From assembly GCA_016840945.1 (NCBI GenBank), contig JAEORJ010000013.1:1-35697 (forward strand): 35,697 nucleotides of DNA, in the 5' to 3' direction. Below, in pieces: positions 1-8,210 of the stretch. Numbering within the stretch: position 1 is the first letter of the stretch; every line of letters starts with the position of its first letter. A model generated the notes under the pieces. The model was not told the origin of the DNA. It searched no databases and saw only the letters and a program-made list of their open reading frames with translations. This DNA comes from Candidatus Gerdarchaeota archaeon (lineage in GTDB: Archaea > Asgardarchaeota > Heimdallarchaeia > JABLTI01). A program made the position numbers and the translations under genes.

Positions 1-179
1 AAGAAAATGGTGTGAAATATACATTTCGCTCCAAAGTAAATTACCCTCGAGAGTTTGATGAAGAAGTTATTGATACCTTTTATGCCTTGAAAGCTTTTCA
101 AAACAAGAATATGCATAAGGTCTATCAAAAATCAGGAACCATGGCTCCAATTTCGAAAAAAAGCTCAGATACAGCATAA
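1..179 (+). CDS. C-terminal end of an unidentified protein (5' truncated)
   Basis: An open frame enters from the left edge (codon phase begins at base 3) and stops at TAA 177-179, giving about 58 residues. The visible part is hydrophilic, has no membrane segment and ends in a Lys/Ser-rich tail. It includes a stretch reading VNYPREFDEEVIDTFYALKA that looks like an ordinary globular edge. I do not recognise the family. Codon choice (CGA for Arg, A/T in third positions) matches the other genes. A convincing stem-loop and T-tract follow the stop, which supports this as a real gene end. Function cannot be assigned from this fragment. Confidence 0.6.
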   Translation, partial: ENGVKYTFRSKVNYPREFDEEVIDTFYALKAFQNKNMHKVYQKSGTMAPISKKSSDTA

Positions 180-191
180 GAGATTACTATC

Positions 192-240
192 AATCATTGA
201 GTTAGCTCTTTGAAAGTAGGCTCGATGATTTTTCTTTTCT
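192..240 (+). terminator. Stem-loop plus T-rich tract after the left-edge gene
   Basis: Bases 192-203 pair with 219-230, with mostly Watson-Crick pairs and three G-U wobbles. The wobbles favour a plus-strand RNA. A TTTCTTTTCTCTTTC tract follows. The position 12 bases after the TAA fits transcription termination of the partial gene. Confidence 0.55.
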
Positions 241-321
241 CTTTCATGATGAATTAATTACAGTAGTTTTAAATCAATTGAATTAAGAAAGAAAGTATTT
301 ATAATAATCCAAATTAACCAT

Positions 322-349
322 CGAAGAAGCGTTAAGTTGTGCTTCTTCG
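322..349 (+). repeat. Perfect 9-bp inverted repeat in the leader of the LVIVD gene
   Basis: CGAAGAAGC at 322-330 is repeated inverted at 341-349 with a 10-base loop, followed by GTAACTCTTTTA. It may be a second terminator or a regulatory hairpin. The T-tract is weaker than that of the upstream stem-loop. Confidence 0.4.
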
Positions 350-375
350 GTAACTCTTTTATTTAGTATGTCACT

Positions 376-393
376 ATGTTATAGTTATAACAT
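376..393. promoter_or_regulatory. 8+2+8 palindrome just upstream of the first LVIVD gene
   Basis: ATGTTATA-GT-TATAACAT is a perfect dyad whose right arm ends 17 bases before the ATG at 411. A TTTATTTA box lies at 357-364, so the expected transcription start falls near the dyad. It could be an operator. Being A/T-only apart from three bases, chance is a real alternative. A GAGGT ribosome-binding site follows at 397-401. Confidence 0.3.
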
Positions 394-410
394 TTTGAGG
401 TTATGAATAA

Positions 411-2903
411 ATGAATTTTAAAATACGAACTCGAAATCAAATAATCTGTTTGATGTTGTTATTGGTCCCCCTTATAACAGTGCCAATAATACAAACCTAT
501 GCTTATGCAAATTATATGGCCCCGTTTACAACGACTGATACAGATGTATTTGTTGAAAATTTCGATAATGACTTATTAATTGATGCTGTCTCAGACGTCT
601 TTTTGAATGCTGGAACAGTAACTAATCAACGTGATTTTGTTGAAGCAGGACTTGATTTTTATGCTACTACTAGTCCAATTCGTGATTTGGAAGTTGAAGG
701 ACGAAAAGTTTATGCTGTAGCATTTAGCATGACTATTTTTAGTAATTCAGTTTATGCATTTGACATTACCGACCCAGCAAATATTAAATTCCTTAGTGCT
801 AGAAATTCACTTACAGGTTTATCCAGCTGTGACATGGACGGTGATGTTTTCTATGGTGGGGTAAGAGATAGTGATTTTGCTTCAAATTCTTTAGCAATTT
901 ATAATGTCAGTCGCCCATACAACTTATTTGCTGCTTCAGGAGTATATGAAGGAGCAACATTTGTGGATGGAGCGGTAACGGATATTGACGCTGAAGGGTT
1001 TAATGTCTATTTTACCTCTTATAATGATACTACAAGCCATGGCTTAAATATGATTTTCGCTCAAGACCCCGATAATCCAATACTATATCAAACTGATTGG
1101 CTTACAACAAAAGCTCTTGGTTTAGAAGTCACTGGTCATTATGCATTCATAGCTGCAAGTGATGATGGACTATATGCTTTGAACGTTTCCAATAAGTATT
1201 CTGCCATTCAATTAGATCATTTGGCACTACCTGGTAATGCAACTGATGTCTTAATTGATGGTACAATTGCTTATGTTTCATTAGGACCAGGTGGCATTGC
1301 AGCCGTGGATATTGCTGACCCATCTAACCTTCAACTATTAACAGTATTTGATTTGCCAGGTTATTACAGACATATGACTTTACAAGGAAATACTCTATAT
1401 GCTACAGCAGGAGCAGCAGGAGTAAGAGTAATTGATGTTGTCGATCCAACCCATCTTTCATTGGTTCATACAATAATAACTCCTTTTGCTTGGGATGTTG
1501 AATTATTTGGCAGCATACTAGTGGTTGGTACCGATGATGGCATTCATACATTTCAAATCAGTGCTGCTGGTGGTGGACTAACAAACATTCAAGATTTTAT
1601 CTACGCTAATAGCTTCTCCGATTTTGAAGTTTGGGATGTAGAAGTAAGAGGCGATATTGCTTACATCGCTGGTGGTAATGATGGACTCTACACTCTTAAT
1701 GTTAAGGATCCAATGAATCCAATTTTGCTTGGTCACTGGACTAATGGCAATGACGGTTTCTATAAAATAACTGTTGATGGACAATTTGCTCATTGCGGCA
1801 ATGGAACTGGACAATTTATTTTTGATGTTTCCAATCCAAGTAATATACGGTATCTAGATATGATAATTGGTAATGATATGTATGATATTATGGCTGTAGG
1901 CGGTTTTGCTCATGTAGCATTGTATGGTGTTTATGGTATTGGCAATAGTACCTGTCCTACTATGTCAACTGTTTATGATTCTCTATCAATTCCAGTTAAT
2001 TTAACCAGTGTTTTCGTTCATGGAAGAACTACCTTTGTAGGAGAGGATGCTGGCGCTACCGCTGATGGTATTTATAGTATTGATATAATTTCATCACCTA
2101 CAGTTATTGATGTCGCTGGCGGTTTAACAAGTAATATTTGGGATCTTTATGTTGATGGTGACATCCTCTATGTTGCTAATGGTAGATGGCTACATACTTA
2201 CAATGTTTCTAATCCCTACGCAATGGTTTTCAGAGATTACATTAATTGGTTAACTGATGAAACAATGAAAGGAGTTCATCCTTTTGGTACAACTCTAGTT
2301 GTAGCTAAAAACCAAATGGGTGTAGGATTAATCGATGTCGCAGATATTACTGATATTACTCAAATAGCTGAATACACCGGTATAACCTCTGCAAAACAAA
2401 TTGAAGTTGCAGGAGACCTAGCATTTGTCGCAAATCGCGATTCATTGTTGATCTTCAGACTCTTTGAAAGCGCAGCAGATACTTATATTCCTGGTACGGA
2501 TCTTGTTCAATCAGCATCAGTCTTCACCATGCCCAATGGCACAATTAGTGCTGCAACATTAGTTGTTGATACCTTTACTCTTCTAGGCCCATCAATAACC
2601 TTTGAAATGACTGCCGATGGCACAAACTGGGAAGAAGTCACACCAGGAGTTCTTCATACATTTACTAATCCTGGAACTGATTTACGCTGGCGAGCATACC
2701 TTGAAGGTGATAAAGATCGCTCTGTTCATCTCTATCAAGTAGAAATTGAATATGAGTTTGAATATAAGCGCTATTTCTTAGGATTAAGCCCTCTCTGGCT
2801 CGGTATCATCTTCGGCGGTGGTGGTGGCCTTCTATTAATTATCTTAATAATTGTCATCGCTGTTGTTGCTACTAAGAAGAAGAAAGCAATACAAACACGA
2901 TAA
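411..2903 (+). CDS. Secreted, membrane-anchored LVIVD-repeat beta-propeller protein
   Basis: This is an 830-residue surface protein. Residues 1-33 form a signal peptide (basic start, then a Leu/Ile-rich core). About residues 65-690 consist of repeated units of the LVIVD type (recurring V..I.V.G..AYVA....GL.V.DV.DP.NP), expected to fold as beta-propeller blades. A beta-sandwich-like segment (about 690-780, with TNWEEV and LRWRAYL) precedes a Gly-rich transmembrane helix (about 795-822) and a short KKKK tail on the cytosolic side. The topology is therefore outside-facing with a C-terminal anchor. The GAGGT site at 397-401 supports the ATG at 411. A strong terminator follows. LVIVD proteins are frequent in archaeal surface repertoires, usually with unknown ligands. 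Two more occur at 17792-22857. Binding or adhesion is my inference. Confidence 0.85.
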   Translation: MNFKIRTRNQIICLMLLLVPLITVPIIQTYAYANYMAPFTTTDTDVFVENFDNDLLIDAVSDVFLNAGTVTNQRDFVEAGLDFYATTSPIRDLEVEGRKVYAVAFSMTIFSNSVYAFDITDPANIKFLSARNSLTGLSSCDMDGDVFYGGVRDSDFASNSLAIYNVSRPYNLFAASGVYEGATFVDGAVTDIDAEGFNVYFTSYNDTTSHGLNMIFAQDPDNPILYQTDWLTTKALGLEVTGHYAFIAASDDGLYALNVSNKYSAIQLDHLALPGNATDVLIDGTIAYVSLGPGGIAAVDIADPSNLQLLTVFDLPGYYRHMTLQGNTLYATAGAAGVRVIDVVDPTHLSLVHTIITPFAWDVELFGSILVVGTDDGIHTFQISAAGGGLTNIQDFIYANSFSDFEVWDVEVRGDIAYIAGGNDGLYTLNVKDPMNPILLGHWTNGNDGFYKITVDGQFAHCGNGTGQFIFDVSNPSNIRYLDMIIGNDMYDIMAVGGFAHVALYGVYGIGNSTCPTMSTVYDSLSIPVNLTSVFVHGRTTFVGEDAGATADGIYSIDIISSPTVIDVAGGLTSNIWDLYVDGDILYVANGRWLHTYNVSNPYAMVFRDYINWLTDETMKGVHPFGTTLVVAKNQMGVGLIDVADITDITQIAEYTGITSAKQIEVAGDLAFVANRDSLLIFRLFESAADTYIPGTDLVQSASVFTMPNGTISAATLVVDTFTLLGPSITFEMTADGTNWEEVTPGVLHTFTNPGTDLRWRAYLEGDKDRSVHLYQVEIEYEFEYKRYFLGLSPLWLGIIFGGGGGLLLIILIIVIAVVATKKKKAIQTR

Positions 2904-2911
2904 CTAGTTTA

Positions 2912-2943
2912 GAAAAGAAGTCCTACTTCTTTTCCTTTTTTTT
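2912..2943 (+). terminator. Intrinsic terminator after the first LVIVD gene
   Basis: A perfect 10-bp stem (2912-2921 with 2925-2934) with a 3-base loop is followed by C plus eight T residues. It is one of the clearest terminators in the window. Confidence 0.75.
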
Positions 2944-3004
2944 CACATAATCTTTAATAGAATTAAATATTAATTAAAACTAATTGTATTTGGGGATGGC
3001 AAAA

Positions 3005-4117
3005 ATGTTTGAAGATGTTTATCGTAAATTACAGCAGTATTTTGATACTTTTCCATTGGGATTTCCTGCAACCGATACAGGCGTTGAAATTCGATTATTA
3101 AAGAAGTTATTTACACCTAAGGAAGCTGAAATAGCTATAAAAGTAAAATATGGCCATTGGGGTTCTTCAGAAAATTTTGATTCTTTAGCTGTAATATACG
3201 AACGAGTGAAAGATTTAGGTTATACTCTTGAAGAGGTTGAAGAGCATTTAGATAATATGGTTAGTAAGGGGGCAATAGTTCGAATTATAAAAGATGGGAT
3301 AAAATCTTATGCTAATACTTTGCTTGTTCTCGGTATTTATGAACATCAAGTCGATAAAATTACCAAAGAATTCCTTGATGATTTTTATGAATATTTAAGT
3401 AGCGAAGATTGGAGAAATGAAAACAAATCAGTAAAGACACCTCAGATGAGGACTATCCCAGTTGGGATAAAATTTGAATATGGTAATCCAATTGCGAAAT
3501 ATGATGATATAAAATCAGTTTTTGCAAAAGCTGAAGGACCATTTGCTATTATTAATTGCATATGTAGACAATCTCAAGATCTCTTAAATAATCCTTGTAA
3601 AATGACCGATCGCCGAGAAGTCTGTATGACTTTTGGGAATGTAGCACAGATATACATCGATAGTGGATTTGGTCGTGAGATAACTAAAGAGGAAGCAATT
3701 GAAAATCTAAAACAAAATGAGGAAGAAGGATTAATCTTCCGACCTGGAAATACACAAGAAATGGATTTTGTTTGCAGTTGTTGTTATTGTTGTTGTGGTG
3801 AAGTTGCAGGTTTGAAAAGGATACCAAATCCTGCTGATCATGTAACGAATAATTATATTGCTCAGGTAAATGAGGAGCTTTGTACAGGTTGTGGTATCTG
3901 TGTTGATAGGTGTCAAATGGATGCAATAACAATAGAAAATGATGTTTCTATTATTAATCAAATGAGGTGTATTGGTTGTGGGAACTGTGTTCTAAAATGT
4001 CCTGACAACGCCATTACCTTAGAAGCAAAAGAAAAGCAAAAAATTCCACCTGCAACTTTAAGTGAATTATATGATATTATTAGAACTGAAAGAGAAGCCG
4101 GAAAGAAGGTTACCTGA
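3005..4117 (+). CDS. Cysteine-rich 4Fe-4S ferredoxin-domain protein with winged-helix-like N-terminus
   Basis: I place the start at ATG 3005 (370 residues) because GGGG at 2992-2995 is then 9 bases upstream. The longer TTG start at 2984 has no ribosome-binding site. Residues about 35-95 look like a winged helix (charged helices ending in a GAIVRI strand). A central Cys-rich domain carries CICR at 185-188, further Cys residues, and a striking CSCCYCCC cluster. From residue 293 two classical CxxCxxCxxxC motifs form a bacterial-type 2[4Fe-4S] ferredoxin module. No signal or membrane segment is seen, so it is cytosolic. Related proteins are annotated as 4Fe-4S binding proteins and are common in anaerobic archaea. 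The redox partner is unknown. Electron transfer or redox sensing is inferred. The gene stands alone, between the LVIVD gene terminator and the acyltransferase gene. Confidence 0.8.
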   Translation: MFEDVYRKLQQYFDTFPLGFPATDTGVEIRLLKKLFTPKEAEIAIKVKYGHWGSSENFDSLAVIYERVKDLGYTLEEVEEHLDNMVSKGAIVRIIKDGIKSYANTLLVLGIYEHQVDKITKEFLDDFYEYLSSEDWRNENKSVKTPQMRTIPVGIKFEYGNPIAKYDDIKSVFAKAEGPFAIINCICRQSQDLLNNPCKMTDRREVCMTFGNVAQIYIDSGFGREITKEEAIENLKQNEEEGLIFRPGNTQEMDFVCSCCYCCCGEVAGLKRIPNPADHVTNNYIAQVNEELCTGCGICVDRCQMDAITIENDVSIINQMRCIGCGNCVLKCPDNAITLEAKEKQKIPPATLSELYDIIRTEREAGKKVT

Positions 4118-4185
4118 CAATAAATTAAGGTCACTTTCTTTTCAACCATAAAATTTATGTTAAGTAATATCTCAGTCTTAACATT

Positions 4186-5052
4186 ATGTCGGGAAAAAGA
4201 ACTATGAAGGAATCAAAATCTGACTCTTATGATATCATTCCTTTTTCAGATAGTCGTAGGGTAGTTGAGGATTTTATATCACTTGGTAAAAATGCCATGA
4301 AGGTATATGCAATAGGTGATGTTGATGTAACCTTTCCTCGAGAGAAAATTAAGGAGTATAAGAGAAAAGAAATTGATTTATCTTTTACAGCATTTCTTAC
4401 TTATTGTTTTGTTCAGACTGTTTTTGAAAATCCGAGAATGCAAGCTATCAGACTTGGAAGAAAAAAAATGGTTGTTTTTAAGGATGTAGAAGTCTATTTT
4501 ATCGCTGAGCGTGAAGTAAAAGGAGTAAAAGTTCCGACAATAGTGGTTATAAGAAAGGCTCAAGAGAAAACCATCTTAGAACTTACAGAAATCATAAGGG
4601 GAACTAAGAACATTCAGGATGATAGCATGGCAGACAAAAATGAAGCGCAAGCAGGATCAAGTTCTGCTTTAATCCTAAAAATGCCTGGGAAGTTAAGAAG
4701 ATGGTTATTTCATTATATCTTTAAGAATCCCTTTCGACGACGGAAATTTTTTGGAACTATTGGCATGACTTCAATTGGCATGTATGCTGGTGGTGGAGGA
4801 ACATCAATTCCAGTTGCTGCTCACAATCTATCAATTAATGTTGGTGGGATACAAATAAGACCGGGTTATGTGATGAAAGAAGATGGGACATACGATACAT
4901 CAAAAGTTGTTCCTCGAGAGTACCTTTGGATGACACTTAATATTGATCATACTACTGTTGATGGTAGTCCTGCAGCACGTTTTATTGCAAAATTACGTGG
5001 ACGTATTGCTAATGGTTTTGGGTTAGAAAAAATAGCGCTAAAGAAGGAATAA
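4186..5052 (+). CDS. Orphan 2-oxoacid dehydrogenase E2-type acyltransferase (CAT fold)
   Basis: This 288-residue protein matches the catalytic domain of dihydrolipoamide acyltransferases (CAT-like fold). The key evidence is the HTTVDG motif at about 255-260, fitting the HxxxDG active site with catalytic His and Asp, and the preceding glycine-rich stretch with SINVGGI. Unlike pyruvate dehydrogenase E2 it has no lipoyl domain or peripheral-subunit-binding domain, and no E1 or E3 gene is nearby. The middle (about 140-185) is a charged linker followed by a basic RRWLFHYIFKNPFRRRKF segment that could contact membranes or nucleic acid. It may transfer acyl groups between CoA and an unknown acceptor. 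A second ATG at 4204 is an alternative start. Family assignment is secure; substrate is unknown. Confidence 0.8.
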   Translation: MSGKRTMKESKSDSYDIIPFSDSRRVVEDFISLGKNAMKVYAIGDVDVTFPREKIKEYKRKEIDLSFTAFLTYCFVQTVFENPRMQAIRLGRKKMVVFKDVEVYFIAEREVKGVKVPTIVVIRKAQEKTILELTEIIRGTKNIQDDSMADKNEAQAGSSSALILKMPGKLRRWLFHYIFKNPFRRRKFFGTIGMTSIGMYAGGGGTSIPVAAHNLSINVGGIQIRPGYVMKEDGTYDTSKVVPREYLWMTLNIDHTTVDGSPAARFIAKLRGRIANGFGLEKIALKKE

Positions 5053-5117
5053 AGAATTACTTGAGTTGTGATTTTCATTTAGAAACGCTTTTTACATTAT
5101 TTTTCCCTTATTATAGT

Positions 5118-5747
5118 ATGTCAGAAGCATTAAGAAAACTATATACTGTTAAGCGAAAGGATGTCAAAAAAGGAGCAGAAGTTTTTGCTCAAGCATTTGC
5201 TGAAGATAAATTATCAAATTATATGTATGCTGATGAAGAATCTTTTCATAAAGCTCTCTTAACTTATTTTAATTATCGAATTACCTATGGATTATTGTAT
5301 GGAGAAGTTTATGCTCCTTCAGCTAATCTTGAAGGATTGGCTGTTTGGTATCGAGACGATCAGTATTCAATGTCTTATTGGAGGAATTTTCGAGCAGGTG
5401 GGATGAAGCTATTGCGATATCTTGGTTCTGATACCATGAAACGGATGGTGAATTTAGGGAATTATACAGTTAATCTCCGAAAGGAATGCATTTCTGAACC
5501 ATATTGGTATCTTGAACCTATTGGCATTGATCCAGCTTTTCAAGGGAAGGGTTATGCAAGTTTGTTGATACGCGCAATGTTAGAGCGCATCGATTCAGAG
5601 CAACTCTTGGCAGTTCTTGAAACACAAACACCAAAGAATGTGGAAATTTACAAACGATATGGTTTTGATATCATTAAAGAAACAATAATTCCTGATACCA
5701 CCATTGCTCATTGGCTCATGACAAGGAAACCGCAAAATAAGCGCTAA
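5118..5747 (+). CDS. GNAT-family N-acetyltransferase
   Basis: This is a 209-residue acetyltransferase of the GCN5-related fold. The acetyl-CoA signature is QGKGYASLL in the segment GIDPAFQGKGYASLLIRAML, followed by a C-terminal strand and helix with YKRYGFDI typical of the family. The N-terminal half (YADEESFHKALLTYF, then GLAVWYRDD) resembles small-molecule or amine acetyltransferases. I start at ATG 5118. An upstream TTG at 5061 would add 19 hydrophobic residues without a ribosome-binding site, whereas the ATG is plausibly leaderless. The next gene is also a GNAT protein, 99 bases downstream, so the two may be functionally linked. Substrate cannot be read from the sequence. Confidence 0.8.
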   Translation: MSEALRKLYTVKRKDVKKGAEVFAQAFAEDKLSNYMYADEESFHKALLTYFNYRITYGLLYGEVYAPSANLEGLAVWYRDDQYSMSYWRNFRAGGMKLLRYLGSDTMKRMVNLGNYTVNLRKECISEPYWYLEPIGIDPAFQGKGYASLLIRAMLERIDSEQLLAVLETQTPKNVEIYKRYGFDIIKETIIPDTTIAHWLMTRKPQNKR

Positions 5748-5846
5748 TTTTTTTGATTGAAATTTTGTTACAAGATTTATTCTTTGTTTTTTTAGTTGGC
5801 TAGAATGATGTAAATGTTAATTTAAGACAACAACCCAACTACTTGT

Positions 5847-6791
5847 ATGTCATTTGTAATTACTGAAAAAACAATTGTTGATGATTGGGAACCATTATTA
5901 CGGGAATACTTGATCGATTATCGAAAATCTCCTGAAGAATCAATAGCTGAGATTATTTCAAATATAAACACTAATTTGCTAGAGAAGAAACGCTTTGCTT
6001 TTGTAGCCTATCTAAACAACACCCCTTGTGGTTATATAATGGGACGAGGTGAAGGTGAAATTTGTGAAGTAGCAGGCTTTTTTGTTCAACCAATTTCCTA
6101 TGAAAACCACTGTGGTTTTAGATTAGTACAAGCATTGGTTTCAAAAGCTTTTGAACAAGGTTTCAAACATTATCGTCATGGGAATACCTTACCTATTAAT
6201 CATGAACCAACATTCAAAGAAGAACTTAAACAAGCAGGATTCTTACTTTTCTCAAGAGTTGAAATGTTTTTAGATTTAGAACCAAAAGATAGTGAAGTTA
6301 TTACTCTACCAGAGAGTTACCACTTCAAATCCTTTTCATTAGACCAAGTAGATGCAATTGTTGATTTAATTGTCAAAGCAAATCCTGTAGGTCATACAGA
6401 CACACATATCTATCCGGAAATGATGAGCGTTGAAGTAACAAAGAAAGTATTTGGTGGTTTCTTTAATGATTTTAAAGCTTTAAAACCTGAAATAAATCCA
6501 CAGTTATACTTTAAAGACAAAATTGTAGGTATGAGTCTTGTTCATGCATTTGATAATGAATTGTCGTTCGTTGCTGAAGTTAGCATTCATCCGGATCATC
6601 AAGGGAAAGGTTTAGGTAAAGCATTAATGAAGCAAATAATTGCTGATTGTAAAAAAGCTGATTATAATCAACTAGGATTAGCTGTAACAGTAGAAAACGT
6701 TGGGGCTTACAAATTATACGAAAAATTAGGTTTTAAGAAATCTAAGGATTTTCTTACAATTGTTAAGCATAAAGAGGATTTAGTGAAGTAA
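5847..6791 (+). CDS. Double-domain GNAT acetyltransferase
   Basis: This 314-residue protein contains two GNAT domains in tandem. The C-terminal copy (about 165-310) has an intact acetyl-CoA loop, HQGKGLGKALM, preceded by the strand EVSIHPD and followed by NVGAYKLYEKLGF, the usual motif-B helix. The N-terminal copy (1-150) keeps the fold pattern (PCGYIMGRGEGEICEVAGFFV) but its loop, YENHCGFRLVQAL, lacks the standard Q/RxxGxG/A. It is therefore probably degenerate or non-catalytic. Tandem GNAT proteins with one dead half are well known. No ribosome-binding site precedes the ATG, which suggests leaderless translation. It converges with the minus-strand gene ending at 6815, only 23 bases away. 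Confidence 0.8.
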   Translation: MSFVITEKTIVDDWEPLLREYLIDYRKSPEESIAEIISNINTNLLEKKRFAFVAYLNNTPCGYIMGRGEGEICEVAGFFVQPISYENHCGFRLVQALVSKAFEQGFKHYRHGNTLPINHEPTFKEELKQAGFLLFSRVEMFLDLEPKDSEVITLPESYHFKSFSLDQVDAIVDLIVKANPVGHTDTHIYPEMMSVEVTKKVFGGFFNDFKALKPEINPQLYFKDKIVGMSLVHAFDNELSFVAEVSIHPDHQGKGLGKALMKQIIADCKKADYNQLGLAVTVENVGAYKLYEKLGFKKSKDFLTIVKHKEDLVK

Positions 6792-6814
6792 ACTCACAAA
6801 TCCTTCTAACTATC

Positions 6815-7765
6815 TTAAATTTCTAAGTAATCCATTATTCGAGAATTAAACTCCAACACTTTGATTTGGTCATAGGTCAAATTGGAGAAGTTTTTAGTGA
6901 AGCTCCAATAAGCAGTATCTGTTGTGATCATAGCATTAAAATTACTTTTATTATAAGCTATGCGAACAATTTGCTTGATTACTTGGTTATCCTCTAATGT
7001 TCTATGAAATAGTCGTAATTCATTGATGTTCTTCTCTGTACCAAAAACAATGATATTGGTAAGTCCTCGTTCAAGATAATCAAGTAAGGTAAGAAACATG
7101 GGATTTAATGTTGGATCTAAGTTCTTGAATTGGAAATTTTGCATATCAACAGAATTAGTAACATATTTTCCAAGAGGGCTTAAAAAGTAAGGTCCTGTTG
7201 CTTTTTCATAATTTACTAATCCCAAATAATCACCAATATTGGTTAAGACTTTCCCAATGACCATCTCATTGAAAGGCATGTAAGCTCCTCGACGAATCTT
7301 TTCAGGTTTAATAAATTCTTTCACGTCATTTGTGTGTTTTAGAACTTGGCTCCCTAATCGTTCTCTAATTTCATTTAATTCTGCTCCAGGATTAAACATG
7401 AGATATTTGAGATAGATTTTAAATGGTAACCAAGAGAGGAAAAATGGCGTTAATGGTTGAGCAAAGCTCTGTCCTTCTTTTTTATTTTCCAACATATGAC
7501 GGCCATAATTGGTTAATGCGAAAAAGTCAATGTTACCTTTCTCATCGATGTCTTTGACTTGAATAACTCCAATATGCTGTAAAAGGTTGAGAATTGTTTT
7601 GGCTACATCGGATTTATGCCCTAATAATTCTCGTCCTTCTTCTGCGGAGATTTCTTTTGTTTTCAACATATTATCTAATAAAGGTTCAACATACTGCATA
7701 TCAGCAAAAGCTGTGCCAGTAGATTCAAGATAGGCTTGTACGGCAACATATTTCGGTAAGATCAT
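6815..7765 (-). CDS. Winged-helix-containing protein of unknown function
   Basis: This 316-residue soluble protein is not one I can name. Residues about 40-95 look like a winged helix (SAEEGRELLGHKSDVAKTIL, then a strand pair ending in FALTNYGRHML, as seen in MarR-like and AAA-associated regulators). A second similar unit may occupy about 150-205 (YMPFNEMVIGKVLTNIGDYL, then FLSPLGKYV). The C-terminal third is mixed helix and strand, with no cofactor motif. There is no signal peptide or membrane helix. It begins with ATG at 7765 behind a weak GGGAT-like site. It is divergent from the small RNA/micropeptide locus at 7997, so it might regulate it. That is only positional inference. Confidence 0.65.
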   Translation of the reverse strand: MILPKYVAVQAYLESTGTAFADMQYVEPLLDNMLKTKEISAEEGRELLGHKSDVAKTILNLLQHIGVIQVKDIDEKGNIDFFALTNYGRHMLENKKEGQSFAQPLTPFFLSWLPFKIYLKYLMFNPGAELNEIRERLGSQVLKHTNDVKEFIKPEKIRRGAYMPFNEMVIGKVLTNIGDYLGLVNYEKATGPYFLSPLGKYVTNSVDMQNFQFKNLDPTLNPMFLTLLDYLERGLTNIIVFGTEKNINELRLFHRTLEDNQVIKQIVRIAYNKSNFNAMITTDTAYWSFTKNFSNLTYDQIKVLEFNSRIMDYLEI

Positions 7766-7888
7766 TTTCTTTTATCCCTTCAATCAAACGCGCTAAGAGC
7801 TTTAACCCTCTTATGAATTATATTTTTTATGTCAAAAAATGATTTTTTCCACCAATTTATCCTTTTTTAATAATTATTCATTCAATAA

Positions 7889-7958
7889 CCTTTTACTTAA
7901 CTAAATAGTTAATATTTTAGATGGTTAGGACTTTACTTAGCTATTTGATTAATACTTT
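7889..7958. promoter_or_regulatory. Tandem operator-like repeats 40 bp apart
   Basis: A perfect dyad TTAACTA-AA-TAGTTAA (7897-7912) sits inside a roughly 24-bp unit beginning ACTTAACTAAATAG at 7895. A diverged second copy begins ACTTAGCTATTTGA at 7935, exactly 40 bp downstream, about four helical turns. About 18 of 24 positions match by eye. The pair lies just upstream of the TATA box at 7970, as expected for activator or repressor sites. AT-rich sequence raises the chance of coincidence. Confidence 0.4.
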
Positions 7959-7969
7959 CACCACACACC

Positions 7970-7977
7970 TTATATAC
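7970..7977 (+). promoter_or_regulatory. TATA box for the small RNA/micropeptide locus
   Basis: TTATATAC resembles the archaeal box A. Its centre is about 24-26 bases upstream of 7997-8000. This predicts that the transcript begins at the first pair of the 14-bp hairpin starting at 7997. Confidence 0.5.
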
Positions 7978-8074
7978 TAGTTCTGCGGATGGTATAGATT
8001 TGATTAGAATTAGTTACCTATTCTAGTCGAATCCATAAAGTAGGAGCCTTCCTTGAAAGAGGGAGGTGGTATAA

Positions 8075-8143
8075 ATGGCAGAGAAAAAACCACAACAACC
8101 TAAAAAACCACAACCAAAACCAACTCAACAAAAGAAAAAGTAA
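8075..8143 (+). CDS. 22-residue Lys/Pro/Gln-rich micropeptide
   Basis: ATG 8075 to TAA 8141-8143 encodes 22 residues, beginning MAEKKPQQPKK and ending in three lysines. It has eight Lys, five Pro and five Gln, with no hydrophobic core. It would be a disordered, strongly cationic peptide suited to binding nucleic acid or acidic surfaces. The main evidence that it is translated is the best ribosome-binding site in the region, GGGAGGTG (8061-8068), 6 bases before the ATG, in otherwise AT-rich DNA. That site is also the right arm of a 7-bp hairpin, so translation may be controlled by RNA folding. The gene has its own TATA box and 3' hairpin. Low-complexity composition means a chance ORF is still possible. 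Confidence 0.5.
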   Translation: MAEKKPQQPKKPQPKPTQQKKK

Positions 8144-8210
8144 TCTGAATTAATGCTTATTATTAACGGACCTCCTACACAATTTATGGTTCGATAATAT
8201 TAAACATCAA

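Noticed and set aside
1578..1814. 78-codon reverse-strand frame inside the first LVIVD gene
   Set aside because: It is a shadow of the plus-strand gene, with no ribosome-binding site and no independent support.
8022..8040. CTAGTCGAATCC, resembling a tRNA T-arm
   Set aside because: The TTC of the T-loop and the rest of a cloverleaf are absent; these bases are better explained as the right arm of the 14-bp hairpin.
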